Origin: UBA1413 sp037447215
GTDB lineage: Bacteria > Bacteroidota > Bacteroidia > Bacteroidales > Prolixibacteraceae
Direction: 5' to 3'
NCBI GenBank assembly: GCA_037447215.1
Contig: JBBIHB010000004.1
Span: 1 to 64,000, forward strand
DNA: 64,000 nt
In this document: positions 26,340 to 36,067 of the stretch, piece after piece
Numbering within the stretch: position 1 is the stretch's first letter
How the letters are laid out: each line of letters starts with the position of its first letter
Program-made: the position numbers and the translations under genes
The notes under the pieces: generated by a model
What the model saw: only the letters and a program-made list of their open reading frames with translations
What the model was told of the DNA's origin: nothing
The model's database searches: none

Positions 26340-28190
26340 TCACCTTCCAAAAAGCTTCTCAATTTCCTCCATAGGGATAATGGTGAGTACTGACTTTCCG
26401 TCGGGTGAAAAATTGGGTGCAGAACAACTAAAGAGCTGATCCACCAAGTGATCCATTTCTTCGGGCTTAAGGTCAACCCCATAATCGACAGCCGATGCTT
26501 TTGCCAGCGAAATAGCCACCTGTTTCCTCACTTTCTCTCTGGCATCAACCTGGGAAGTTTTGAATTCCTCAATGAGCTTCTCCACCAGATCGACCGGCGA
26601 GCTGGCAGCCAGGATTCCAGGTACACCATTAATAATAAAGGTATCCTTTCCAAACTCCCGGATATCAAACCCAAGGGAAGCGATATCGGGAAGTATCTCT
26701 TTTAACAATGCTGCATCGGCAGGGTTCAATTCAAACGTATATGGAAACAGGATTTGTTGTGTGGCCACCCTTTCACTTTGCATCACAGACAGGAACTGTT
26801 CAAAAAGGATCCTTTCCTGTGCCCTTTTCTGATCGATGACCATCATCCCGGATTTTACGGGCAAAACCAGGTACCGCTGCTTCAGTTGAAGTATTTTCTT
26901 CCCCGAAAAAACCATTGGCTGGTCAGTGAACATGGTATTTGATTCTTCCTTCCCGGATGTTTCGAAACCCTGACGGGCATTTTCCATTCCGGCGTACAAA
27001 TTTTCCCAGTTGCGCAGGTTACCCGATTCACGTTGTGGCCCGGGTTGTTTCCGGCTATCAACACTCCAGTTTTCATTAAACGGATTATAACCGGGGGTCA
27101 TATCCACCCTGGGAACAGGTATTACTTCGCCCCGCCGTGGAGGAAGGGGAATATCGACACTGCCCTGCTGGTCGAAATCGATGGATGGAACAATGTTGTG
27201 CTTACCCATGGCTTCCCTTACCGATGCATACAAAATCTGCCAGATGGAGCGTTCGTCTTCAAATTTTATCTCGGTTTTGGTGGGATGAACATTTATGTCG
27301 ATGGCACACGGATCAATCTCGAAGAAAATATAATAGGAAGGAAAAGCTTCGGCCGGTAATATTTTTTCATACGCCTGCATAACTGCTTTATGGAAATAGT
27401 TGTGGCGCATAAATCTTCGGTTTGTGAAAAAAAATTGTTCGCCCATTATACGCCGGGCATATTTCGGAAGGCCTGTGTAACCCGATATCAACACCATAGG
27501 GGTTTGGCTGTCGATTGGAACAAGGGCCTGAGAAAGCGATTTTCCGAACAGGTCAACTATCCGTTTTTTCAGCGGCGAAACCGGCAATTCGTATAGCAGT
27601 GTATTATTATGGTAAAGCGAAAAAGCCACATCGGGGTTGGGAATGGCCACACGCTGGACTTCGTTGATAATCAGTTTAAGTTCCGTAGCATCCGATTTCA
27701 GGAACTTACGCCGCGCCGGAACGTTGAAAAACAGGTTCTTAACCTGTATGGCAGTGCCATTGCTGCAGCCTGTGGGTTCCTGTGTAACCACCCGGGTGGC
27801 GTTGATGTGGAGAAAGGTTCCGGTTTCGTCTCCGGTACGCTTTGTGCGTAATTCCACATCGGCAATAGCAGCAATCGATGCCAGGGCCTCGCCCCTGAAC
27901 CCCAATGTGCGTAGGGCAAACAGTTCGTTGGCCGAGCTGATTTTTGAGGTGGCATGCCGTTCGAACGACATACGCGCATCGGTAGGCGACATACCACACC
28001 CATTATCTGAAACCTGGATCAGGGTTTTTCCGGAATCTTTAATGTGGATAACAATTTCGCTGGCACCGGCATCGAGGGCATTCTCAACCAGCTCTTTCAC
28101 CACCGAGGCAGGACGCTGGATAACTTCACCGGCCGCAATCTGGTTGGCCACCGAGTCGGGCAATAATCGGATAATGTCGGTCACGGGCAA
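26340..28190 (-). CDS. mutL: DNA mismatch repair protein MutL
   Basis: MutL couples mismatch recognition by MutS to strand removal. The 616-residue sequence has the GHKL ATPase motifs: VVKELVENALDAGASEI (about 29-45), DNGCGMSP, TLGFRGEALASIAA and the DINVHPTK block at about 300. The C-terminal domain corresponds to the endonuclease-bearing type, but the DQHAxxExxxxE metal motif reads DQKRAQERILFE here, with the His replaced by Lys. Its start lies six bases after the end of a small membrane protein gene, and transcription probably begins before that gene. Confidence 0.95.
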   Translation of the reverse strand: MPVTDIIRLLPDSVANQIAAGEVIQRPASVVKELVENALDAGASEIVIHIKDSGKTLIQVSDNGCGMSPTDARMSFERHATSKISSANELFALRTLGFRGEALASIAAIADVELRTKRTGDETGTFLHINATRVVTQEPTGCSNGTAIQVKNLFFNVPARRKFLKSDATELKLIINEVQRVAIPNPDVAFSLYHNNTLLYELPVSPLKKRIVDLFGKSLSQALVPIDSQTPMVLISGYTGLPKYARRIMGEQFFFTNRRFMRHNYFHKAVMQAYEKILPAEAFPSYYIFFEIDPCAIDINVHPTKTEIKFEDERSIWQILYASVREAMGKHNIVPSIDFDQQGSVDIPLPPRRGEVIPVPRVDMTPGYNPFNENWSVDSRKQPGPQRESGNLRNWENLYAGMENARQGFETSGKEESNTMFTDQPMVFSGKKILQLKQRYLVLPVKSGMMVIDQKRAQERILFEQFLSVMQSERVATQQILFPYTFELNPADAALLKEILPDIASLGFDIREFGKDTFIINGVPGILAASSPVDLVEKLIEEFKTSQVDAREKVRKQVAISLAKASAVDYGVDLKPEEMDHLVDQLFSCSAPNFSPDGKSVLTIIPMEEIEKLFGR

Positions 28191-28196
28191 TACAGA

Positions 28197-28493
28197 TTAA
28201 CGGAGAAAAAACAGGTAAACCAGCAACGATAGAAACAGGATCAGGAAAATCAGCCTGTAGTTACTGTTTCGCTTGGCATCTTCGACCGTTTTCGACGAAC
28301 GGCCCATGGAAAGCCTGAACTGGCCTGTTACATTGGGTTTATAAGGCTTATCCGGATACACCTCCTCAATTATGCCAAGTTCCTCTTTCATCCTTCTCTC
28401 GCGGTCTTCGCGCTCCTCCTTGTCGGGATCGTAAAATCGGTAAGGAATGTTAAACTTTTTTGCCTTCTGAAGATGAAAAAACTTTAATGCCAT
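28197..28493 (-). CDS. Small single-helix membrane protein
   Basis: The 98-residue product is charged in its first 70 residues (PDKEEREDRERRMKEELG region) and ends in one hydrophobic helix (YRLIFLILFLSLLVYLFFLR), so it is likely a tail-anchored or C-terminally anchored membrane protein. It resembles a small conserved protein found upstream of mutL in related Bacteroidota. The function is unknown. Its start is preceded by a good -7 box, and mutL follows after six bases. Confidence 0.8.
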   Translation of the reverse strand: MALKFFHLQKAKKFNIPYRFYDPDKEEREDRERRMKEELGIIEEVYPDKPYKPNVTGQFRLSMGRSSKTVEDAKRNSNYRLIFLILFLSLLVYLFFLR

Positions 28494-28517
28494 AATTTTT
28501 ATTCATTTCTGTGCACA

Positions 28518-28525
28518 CAAAGATA
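28518..28525 (-). promoter_or_regulatory. Promoter -7 box for the small membrane protein-mutL unit
   Basis: On the minus strand TATCTTTG matches TAnnTTTG, with a predicted start of transcription near 28512, about 20 bases before the ATG at 28493. No clear -33 TTTG is present. Confidence 0.45.
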
Positions 28526-29020
28526 AGGCTATTTTGTGTTGAACCGCTTTTTTGTACCGTGTTATCCCATTTTGAAGGTATCTGTTTTAAACTGAATTAT
28601 TTTTTGAATCGAGAAATATAAAAGTCAAAAATATCTTAAATTATAAAAGCATTGTTATTCAACCACTTAACACATATATCTATTTTACTCACAAAAAATT
28701 TAAAAAAATATTATAAGATATATAGCTATTTTTTTCCTATTTTGAGAATTTGTATTAAATTTGGTAACAGATTTAAAATTCAAAAAATGAAAAACATGCA
28801 CATCAGATAAAAACTGCAATTACCTCCATAGAACGACAACTTCCTGATTTGGGGATTGAACTTGCTCTTACCTGCATGAAAACTTCCCTGAATGCCCTGA
28901 CCCGTTTTACGGATCCCGTGTGGAAACACATATTAAAAAATTCAACTAAGTTCTCACTTACAAAAGACACAATTTTCAAAAAAGCAAAAAATTAAGTACA
29001 AATTGTTAATACATTAAACT
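28526..29020. other. Intergenic region and long leader of the T9SS cargo gene
   Basis: AT-rich. It contains the promoter of the downstream cargo gene (28733-28763) and then about 250 bases of untranslated leader. A short frame at 28788 (MKNMHIR) stops at once, and the following in-frame peptides are interrupted by stops. No riboswitch-like fold could be recognised by eye. Confidence 0.5.
28733..28763 (+). promoter_or_regulatory. Promoter of T9SS cargo gene A
   Basis: The -7 box TAAATTTG is at 28756-28763 with TTTC (one mismatch from TTTG) exactly 19 bases upstream. The block TAAATTTGGTAACAGAT is repeated with one difference before the second cargo gene (minus strand, from 43792). Confidence 0.5.
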
Positions 29021-32000
29021 ATGAAAGAAAAATTTTTACCGACACAAAATTCGAAAGACTCCTGTACCGCACACACAGGAAAGACTTCCAACACACTCAC
29101 CATGAAAGGTATGCGTTGCCTGCTCCTTTTGATTGCTGCTATGATATTGTTGCCGTTTGCCGCATTTACACAGAACATTACCATTGATGGCAATCCATCG
29201 GACTGGCTGGCAGTATTGAACAACCGGCCCATTGCCACCTTTGTCAAGGATAAAGATCAGAGCAACGATAACCAGTTTACACAGGGAACTAAGGATTATG
29301 ACTTAGCACCAGGAATGGCATGGTCATACAGCCCAGTGGGCGATAAAGTAAACCTGGTAAATGGTGGTGCTGCCATTATCGATGGATGGCTTCACTTTTT
29401 CGGTGACCGTACATCGAGCCTTGGATCCGCACAAATCGGTTTCTGGGTATTTCAGAATGGTACTTCACCCAATGAAACCACTTTTGGCTTTTCGCCTGCT
29501 AAAACCCCTGGCGATTTGCTCATCCTGAGCGAATTCACCAATGGTGGCGGGGTTGCAACCATTAAAGCTTACAGGTGGCTTGGATCGGGAAGTGGCACTA
29601 ACAGGCTGCAGGAAATTCCTTTATCACAGGCTCAGGCATTGGCGATGGTTAGTGCCAACTCATCCGGTTTTCCGGTTCCAAACTACCCTGAATGGAATTA
29701 TTGCAACAAGGAAATGAAAGACTGCGGATTTTATTATCCGGGAACCTTCTTTGAAGGTAAAGTTGACCTGACCGGATTACTGACACCGGAACAACTTTGT
29801 AAAGCTACATTCCTTCTCGAAACCCGGCAGTCGTTTTCGCTCAACGCCATGCTTGGTGATTTCATAGCAGGTTCATTCAATATCTCACCAGACCCTCCGA
29901 CATTGCAAGCAGCTCATTCATGTACACTGGGGGCACAGGTAACGTTATCTGTAGTGAATCCCAAACCAACCGAAACTTACAAATGGTATTCAAATGCAGC
30001 ATTGACAAATCTTGTACATACCGGAACATCTTATTCATTCAATATTTCCCAGAATACCACTTTCTGGGTAACCGGATCAGAAGGCACATGCGAAGGACTT
30101 CCATCGCAGGTAACCGCTACCGTTACCCAGTTGTCATGTAACATTATTACATACACACCGCCAGTATTTGGTAAAAGTCTTGGTTCTGCCACAGTACAAG
30201 TATTGGTGAATGGCCAGCAGTCCACCCTTCCTTATACCATTTCATGGTCCACCGGCGGCTCAACTGCAACAGTTAACAATATTACCAACGCAGGGGCTAC
30301 TGTTACCATCACTTTGGGGGATTGTTCAACAACTTGTAGTATTCCCGCCACTCAAGGTTGTCCAGATCTTTCATACAACCTTGGCTGTAACCCAACCTTA
30401 CCCAACATGGCTCGTGTAAAAGCTGACCTGGAAGCCCATTATGGACAGGGATCGGTTATTACCATAACCAGTTTCTCAGCCGGGAGTGTGGTTTCTGACG
30501 GATGTTCAAGATCACAGGTTATCACCTTAGCCTATCAGGATCAGCTTGGTAATGCTGAAAGCGGATGTTCAGTTACTTACACCTGGAAAGAAGATACCAC
30601 CGCTCCTGTAATTACAACTACCGGACAGGGTGGCGACTTAGGTTGCAACCCAACTGCTGAAGCCATCAGTGCTGCTTTAGGTTCTGCCACTGCCAGCGAT
30701 GGTTGCGATGGCAATGTTGCGGTTTCAACTTCAACCGGTTCGGTTGTGGCAGATGGTTGCTTCAGGTCACAGACCCGTACCTTTACCGCATCGGATGCTT
30801 GTGGAAATTCCGCTTCAAAATCGGTAACCGTAAGGTGGAAAGTGGATACCACTGCTCCTGAAATTTCAACTACCGGCCAGGGTGGCGACTTAGGTTGCAA
30901 CCCAACTGCTGAAGCCATCAGTGCTGCTTTAGNNNNNNNNNNNNNNNNNNNNNNNNNNNNNNNNNNNNNNNNNNNNNNNNNNNNNNNNNNNNNNNNNNNN
31001 NNNNNNNNNNNNNNNNNNNNNNNNNNNNNNNNCTTCAACCGGTTCGGTTGTGGCAGATGGTTGCTTCAGGTCACAGACCCGTACCTTCTCAGCAACCGAC
31101 GAATGTGGAAATTCCGATTCAAAATCGGTAACCGTAAGGTGGAAAGTGGATACCACCGGACCTGAACTTCAGAGCGAGCTTACCGACATGGTATTTGCCT
31201 GCGGTGAGGATGTAGTGATTCCGAATCCTTCGTTCAGTGACAACTGCGACGGCCCGGTTTCCTTTACCTATACCGTTGGTGGCGTTTCTTCTACCGAACT
31301 CGATAAATCGTTTGTATTCCCGGTTGGCGTTACCGAAGTCTGCTACACAGCCGTTGATGAATGCGGTAACCCGACAACCGTATGCATCTCCATAACTGTT
31401 GCACCATGCGTAGAAAGCTGCGAAACAGCCTATGGTAAAGGTACCACAGCAAGCTGCTTCCTTCCGACATTCGACCGTTGGGGATGGACCAATGCGATTA
31501 CTCCGGGAAGCTATACATTTGAACTATGGGCTGCTGCAGGCCAGTGCAAAACCAGCAATGGTACTCTGGTAGGTTCTGTAGATGTTGTATATGATGGAGT
31601 TAATGTAAGGGTTACCTACAATGTGGTTGCTCCTTACAGGCTCGAAGAAACCCACACCTACGTAGGTACTACCATGTATCCGCAGGTAAGACGTGGCAGA
31701 AGCACCGTTTCGACCGTGGCACCAGGATCATATTACTATGCAGGCCCGTTTAACGGAAGAACAGTATATGTAATTGCACACGCTGTAGTCTGTGGCCAGT
31801 TTAAAACTCCGGTGGCTGCACAAACAGTTACTGTAAAATCAGCCGATATCGAAAGGCTTGATGCTGCAACCGAACTGAGGGTATATCCAAACCCATTCAG
31901 CAGCAGGGTAGCATTCGAGTTCGTTTCAGATAAAAATGTCAATGCACGTCTTGAAATCTACAACAATGTCGGCCAGAGGATTACCACCCTCTTCGACAGG

Positions 32001-32126
32001 CCGGTAGAAAGAGGCGTTCTCAACAGGGTTGAATACACTCCGGTTAATGTAACCCATGGAGTACTTTTCTATCGCCTGCAGCTTGATGACGAAGTACAGA
32101 ATGGTAAATTGCTGTACACAAAATAA
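29021..32126 (+). CDS. Repeat-rich T9SS cargo protein A (interrupted by an assembly gap)
   Basis: A surface or secreted protein exported by the Sec and type IX systems. The N-terminus has an extended leader (MKEKFLPTQNSKDS...) and then a hydrophobic signal segment ending near AAFTQN; ATG 29102 is an alternative start. A globular domain follows, then an Ig-like domain with YKWYSNA, then tandem 84-residue repeats (LGCNPTAEAISAALGSATAS, VADGCFRSQTRTF, SVTVRWKVDTTAP). After the N run the frame resumes at 31033 with the rest of a repeat, a PxxSDNCDGP-type domain, a Cys-rich domain containing RWGWT and IAHAVVC, and the T9SS sorting domain (LRVYPNPFSSRV to GKLLYTK). The frame changes across the 100 N only because the gap length is arbitrary. 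Confidence 0.85.
30593..31150 (+). repeat. Tandem 252-bp repeats inside cargo gene A
   Basis: A unit starts at GATACCACCGCTCCTG (30593) and the next at GATACCACTGCTCCTG (30845), giving a period of 252 bases (84 residues). The second unit runs into the N gap after 88 bases; a copy resumes at 31033, corresponding to unit offset 136. A diverged copy precedes at about 30360-30592. Confidence 0.85.
30933..31032. other. Assembly gap (100 N)
   Basis: Exactly 100 undetermined bases, the conventional placeholder for a scaffold gap of unknown size. It falls inside near-identical tandem repeats, the expected place for a short-read assembly to break. Confidence 0.97.
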
Positions 32127-32208
32127 AAAGCATCAATTACAATTATAATTCACCTGTTGGTTTACACTGCCAAAAGGAGGATTATTTAGTAAGTCAACAA
32201 TCCCTTGT

Positions 32209-32244
32209 GAAACCGTTCCGATATTCCGGGACGGTTTCTTTTTT
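32209..32244 (+). terminator. Terminator of T9SS cargo gene A
   Basis: The arms GAAACCGTTCC and GGGACGGTTTC pair over 11 positions (one G-T) around an 8-base loop and are followed by six T. It is a strong intrinsic terminator 83 bases after the stop codon. Confidence 0.85.
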
Positions 32245-32584
32245 GTAAAAAGTTTAATTCACGAACATTGGGAATTACATCAGTTGATATTCTTGTGTGA
32301 TAATTTCCACTTTGCCAAAATTTTTTACACACGAATAAAAAGTTCACAGGATAATGGAAATCACTTCTGTCCGGTTTACTTAATTAGACTCCCTGCCCGA
32401 TTTCATAATTCGCACCTGAATCCTAAAGCTCCCGCCAAACTGGTCATATCAGGCTGACTTTTTTCCCGACAGTGATGTATAAAACTATACGTTGTCTTCC
32501 TTACGGCCTTCCCCACCAATACATTGAATTGGGGAGTATCGGGCTTTACGGAATGAGCCCGGCATCATTATATTATAGCAGACC
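32245..32584. other. Intergenic region without recognisable genes
   Basis: Lies between the terminator of cargo gene A and the convergent end of the secreted protein gene. No open frame with coding character, promoter or hairpin is convincing here. Confidence 0.5.
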
Positions 32585-33250
32585 TTATTTGTTTTGGCTT
32601 TCACCTGTTTTTGATTCAATCTGCTTTCTGATTTCAATCTCTTTCCTAACAGGTGATCCCGGCTTTTCAGGTGATCCCGGTGTTGGAATATGCATAAAAT
32701 TGTCATTATCTTCTTTAATGATCCTGATGTCTTCAGCGTGCTTAACGCTGGGTTGGTTACGGATAACAGTAATTTTTTCGCGGCCTCCGCTCAGTTTTTT
32801 CTTTTTAAATGAAATAATTCCCGGATCGGCAAGGTCTATTACATGAGCCGGCCGGCTTTGAAAAAGATGAACACCCGGAGGAGTGGGAGGCAACGGAAGA
32901 CCCGGGGCAAGTGTAGCCCGGAGTCTTTCTCCTGTCCTTTCTTTACCCGCCATATCCCTTATCATAATCACCTTTTTTGAAGTATCGCCCTCCCAGGTGA
33001 AATGCCTGGAGAAAACCGAATCGTTTCCGTTGGTAAATGAAAAATCGCGGTTCCCCTTCAAAAATAAAACATCGCTTGCACCCCCGGTATATACGGTATC
33101 GATTATTTCAGTAACCCCATCTTTTACGGTTACAATCCTTACGTGCGACCGGGTAACAGTCTTATCTGCCTCATTCTGGGCTGTAACGCTCACTCCTGCC
33201 ATTATCCAGATCAGTGTAAAAAAAAGTTTTTTCGCTTTCATAACATTCAT
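32585..33250 (-). CDS. Secreted protein of unknown function, divergent from a two-component operon
   Basis: The 221-residue product has a signal peptide ending near VSVTAQN (about residue 25); the start could also be the fourth codon (MKAKKLFF). The mature part is polar, beta-rich at first (HVRIVTVKDGVTEIIDTVYT) and then rich in proline, lysine and glutamate (PTPGSPEKPGSPVRKEIEIR). No domain is recognised. It shares its 115-base upstream region, including the phased GGTTAA repeats, with the histidine kinase operon, so it is a plausible target of that system, like the small periplasmic proteins beside envelope-stress kinases. Confidence 0.7.
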   Translation of the reverse strand: MNVMKAKKLFFTLIWIMAGVSVTAQNEADKTVTRSHVRIVTVKDGVTEIIDTVYTGGASDVLFLKGNRDFSFTNGNDSVFSRHFTWEGDTSKKVIMIRDMAGKERTGERLRATLAPGLPLPPTPPGVHLFQSRPAHVIDLADPGIISFKKKKLSGGREKITVIRNQPSVKHAEDIRIIKEDNDNFMHIPTPGSPEKPGSPVRKEIEIRKQIESKTGESQNK

Positions 33251-33287
33251 TTTTCGCCAAAGGTATATCAGTTGATTGGTCTTGACG

Positions 33288-33326
33288 GGTTAAAGGCTGG
33301 TTAAATTTGGTTAAGGAAAGGTTAAA
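33288..33326. promoter_or_regulatory. Phased GGTTAA direct repeats, likely OmpR-family operator
   Basis: GGTTAAA at 33288, 33299 and 33320 and GGTTAAG at 33309 are spaced 11, 10 and 11 bases apart, one helical turn each. This is the usual architecture of sites bound by dimers of winged-helix OmpR/PhoB regulators, and the adjacent operon encodes one. The array ends 26 bases before the -7 box of the operon, where an activator would contact polymerase. Confidence 0.65.
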
Positions 33327-33352
33327 ACCTGCAAATCAGCATCATTAACCTC

Positions 33353-33360
33353 TATCTTTG
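33353..33360 (+). promoter_or_regulatory. -7 box of the two-component operon
   Basis: TATCTTTG matches TAnnTTTG and ends five bases before ATG 33366, so transcription would begin at or next to the start codon. No -33 TTTG is present at the right distance, consistent with activator dependence. Confidence 0.55.
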
Positions 33361-33365
33361 ACGCT

Positions 33366-35030
33366 ATGAAGCGTAAAATCATAACCATATTAATCGGATT
33401 GTTGAGCATTTCCATTGCCGGGATTATCATTGTACAACTTGTATGGATACGGAATGCCATTTATGTAAAAGAGGAACTTTTTATGCGCAATGCATCAGAA
33501 GCTATGCAAAATACGGTAAAAAGGCTCGAAACCCTCCACGATGTGATGATTATTAACCGGCTGGCATTCCCCGACTCGGCTTTGTGGTTAAACCGGCGCT
33601 TGATTTCACCTCCTCCCCTGCCTGCTGTTGGGATAAAAAATCCCGGACAAAGGCTTGTTTTCAGAGAGGAATCCGGTCGGGAAACAAACATCAGGATTGA
33701 GATCGGTTCTGACAGTCTTCACCATTTCAGATATGAGATGTCGTCAGGAAATAAAATGAAGGAAAAGGTGTCAACTGACGGCACAAAAAATCTGGAAGAG
33801 GTGATCGTATTGCGAAAAAATATTTCCGGAAGTTTTGATTCAATGAAGAGAAGTGGTTTGCAACGGCTCGATTCACTAACCGAAATCTTTGATACGTTAC
33901 TTATTAGCCCGCATGAAACCCGGCAGATTCACCTGAGGGCATCCAACCTAAAAAATGTCACCCAGAAAGCAGTAAATGAAATTATTGCACTCGATAAACC
34001 TGATATGGATCAGAAAGAACTGGAAAGTATCCTTGCCGAAGAATTACAAAACCGGAATATTCCGATTCCTTTTCAGTATGCCGTAATAAGGGATTCGTCG
34101 ATACTTTTGACAACCGGAATAGCCGACACTACCGCCCTGCTTTCCAGCCCATTGAAAACCGAATTATTTCCATCTGCACTGTTCAGGCGTAATCAGCAAC
34201 TTACCCTCTACTTTCCCGACCGGGAAACCTATATTTACCGATCGATGAGTTGGTTGTTGCTGGCTTCGTTCCTGTTTTCGGTTATAGTGCTGATAACCTT
34301 TGCCGCCAGTGTTCTGCTATTGCTCCGGCAAAAAAGAATATCGGAGATGAAATCGGACTTTATCAACAACATGACCCACGAATTTAAAACCCCAATCGCT
34401 ACCATTGCAGTGGCTGCCGATTCGTTGCTTAAGGATAAGGTGCTGGCCGACCGGGAAATGATAAAATACTTCTCGGAAATGATCAGGAAAGAAAACAAGC
34501 GCATGAACCGGCAGGTGGAAGATATCCTTACCATAGCCCGACTCGAAAAGAAGGAGATGGATTTTTCCTGGCAGCAATTCGATGTGCATGAACTTCTAAA
34601 CGAAGTGATCGAGGCCTTCCGGGTTCAGGTAGTGCAACGAGATGGCCATATCCTTTCCGTGTATGAATCAACCCGGCCCTTAGTGGTATCAGACAGGAAA
34701 TATCTGGCACATGCGGTGCTAAACCTGCTCGACAATGCCAATAAATACTCGCCAGAGGCTCCTCACATCATGGTAAGGACAGCTGATACCGAAGGCGGGG
34801 TTCTTGTTTCGGTTACCGATAAAGGAATTGGTATGACACGCCAGGTGCAGGCCCGGATTTTCGAAAGGTTTTACCGCCAGAGCAGCGGAAATATCCACAA
34901 TGTTAAAGGGTTCGGACTGGGGTTGAGTTATACCAGGGCGGTTGTTGAGGCAGGAAAAGGTTGGATCAGGGTGCAGAGCGAGCCTGGTAAAGGCAGTCGT
35001 TTTGAGCTGTTTTTGCCTTCGGGTCAATAA
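33366..35030 (+). CDS. Sensor histidine kinase
   Basis: This 554-residue membrane kinase has an N-terminal helix at about 5-27, a periplasmic sensor region of about 270 residues and a second helix at about 298-322 (WLLLASFLFSVIVLITFAAS). There is no obvious HAMP domain, and the dimerisation helix follows directly. The phosphoacceptor is His338 in NNMTHEFKTPIATI, then the N box LNLLDNANKYSP, G1 box DKGIGMT and G2 box FGLGLSYTRAVVE. The regulator gene follows 32 bases later. The sensor region shows no known fold; it is rich in charged residues and may respond to envelope state. Confidence 0.92.
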   Translation: MKRKIITILIGLLSISIAGIIIVQLVWIRNAIYVKEELFMRNASEAMQNTVKRLETLHDVMIINRLAFPDSALWLNRRLISPPPLPAVGIKNPGQRLVFREESGRETNIRIEIGSDSLHHFRYEMSSGNKMKEKVSTDGTKNLEEVIVLRKNISGSFDSMKRSGLQRLDSLTEIFDTLLISPHETRQIHLRASNLKNVTQKAVNEIIALDKPDMDQKELESILAEELQNRNIPIPFQYAVIRDSSILLTTGIADTTALLSSPLKTELFPSALFRRNQQLTLYFPDRETYIYRSMSWLLLASFLFSVIVLITFAASVLLLLRQKRISEMKSDFINNMTHEFKTPIATIAVAADSLLKDKVLADREMIKYFSEMIRKENKRMNRQVEDILTIARLEKKEMDFSWQQFDVHELLNEVIEAFRVQVVQRDGHILSVYESTRPLVVSDRKYLAHAVLNLLDNANKYSPEAPHIMVRTADTEGGVLVSVTDKGIGMTRQVQARIFERFYRQSSGNIHNVKGFGLGLSYTRAVVEAGKGWIRVQSEPGKGSRFELFLPSGQ

Positions 35031-35062
35031 ATTAAATTAATCATATTATACCTTAAAAAATT

Positions 35063-35752
35063 ATGCAGAAGAAACCATGGCTTTTCCTGGTTGAAGACGA
35101 TCAGAGTTTTGGCGCAGTGCTGAAATCGTACCTCGAGATCAACGATTTTGAGGTAACATGGTCCGACGATGGCAAATATGCAGCCGATCGGTTCCGACAT
35201 GGAAATTTTGACCTCTGCATCCTCGATGTGATGCTTCCCAATGTGGATGGATATACCATTGCCGCCCAGATCAGGAAAATCAACGCATCGGTGCCTTTTA
35301 TCTTCCTCACTGCCAAAACCCTTCGTGAAGATATTCTGAAGGGATATGGCCTGGGAGCCGATGATTACATTACCAAGCCATTCGATACGGAAGTACTTCT
35401 TTACAAAATCAAAGCCATCCTGAAACGGAGCGGTTCCGGGCCAGCAAACGATGAGCCTGAGTACAATATTGGCAGTTATCTGTTCGATTACCGACTGAGG
35501 CAAATAAGCGGCATGGGCGAAAACAGGAAACTTTCGCCCAAAGAAGCGGAATTATTGAAATTGCTGTGCGAGCACAAGAACAATTTACTTTCGCGCGAAA
35601 TTGCCCTGACCCGGATATGGGGCGAAGATGGCTATTTTACAGCACGGAGTATGGATGTTTTTGTTACCCGCCTCCGGAAATTTCTGGCTGGCGATCCGCA
35701 GGTCGAAATCAAAAACCTGCATGGGAGCGGATTTATTCTTTCGGCACCCTGA
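35063..35752 (+). CDS. OmpR/PhoB-family response regulator
   Basis: The 229-residue protein has a receiver domain with the acidic pocket ED (11-12), phosphoacceptor Asp55 in LCILDVMLPNVDGY, Thr83 and Lys105 in YITKPFD. A winged-helix DNA-binding domain follows at about 135-229 (LSPKEAELLKLLCEHKNNLL, RSMDVFVTRLRKFL, NLHGSGFIL). It is the partner of the upstream kinase. The GGTTAA repeats before the operon are the natural candidate for its own binding site, implying autoregulation and control of the divergent secreted protein. Confidence 0.94.
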   Translation: MQKKPWLFLVEDDQSFGAVLKSYLEINDFEVTWSDDGKYAADRFRHGNFDLCILDVMLPNVDGYTIAAQIRKINASVPFIFLTAKTLREDILKGYGLGADDYITKPFDTEVLLYKIKAILKRSGSGPANDEPEYNIGSYLFDYRLRQISGMGENRKLSPKEAELLKLLCEHKNNLLSREIALTRIWGEDGYFTARSMDVFVTRLRKFLAGDPQVEIKNLHGSGFILSAP

Positions 35753-36067
35753 ATCATCACGCATTATTTAATACCTTCAACCAATTATACCAAAGCAACA
35801 ATTTTCAATACAGATGCTTCTCTCCGCCGGTTTGTCCAAAGACTGACCGCCATTCCAATAAGTCATCAGGAGTTATCCCTATTTCTGGCAATAATCCGGG
35901 GGAAGCTATGTTCAGTCCCTTTTCTCCAAAACTCCGGCTTTGCCTGAAATGTTACTTAATTAATTCGTCTTTATTGAAATCTTTGTTATCCATTCTCTCA
36001 ATAATACAAATATATTGAGTATCTTGTTCTTATGATTAGTTGAGTTTTTTTTTTTATAAAACAAAGA
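35753..36067. other. Intergenic region between convergent genes
   Basis: Separates the response regulator from the end of mfd. It contains a run of T (36044-36055) but no clear hairpin next to it. No gene is supported. Confidence 0.5.

Noticed and set aside
28770..29020. Riboswitch in the leader of T9SS cargo A
   Set aside because: No recognisable aptamer core or terminator/antiterminator pair could be identified by eye.
30929..31156. Open frames running through the N gap on the minus strand
   Set aside because: They consist mostly of undetermined residues and repeat antisense sequence.
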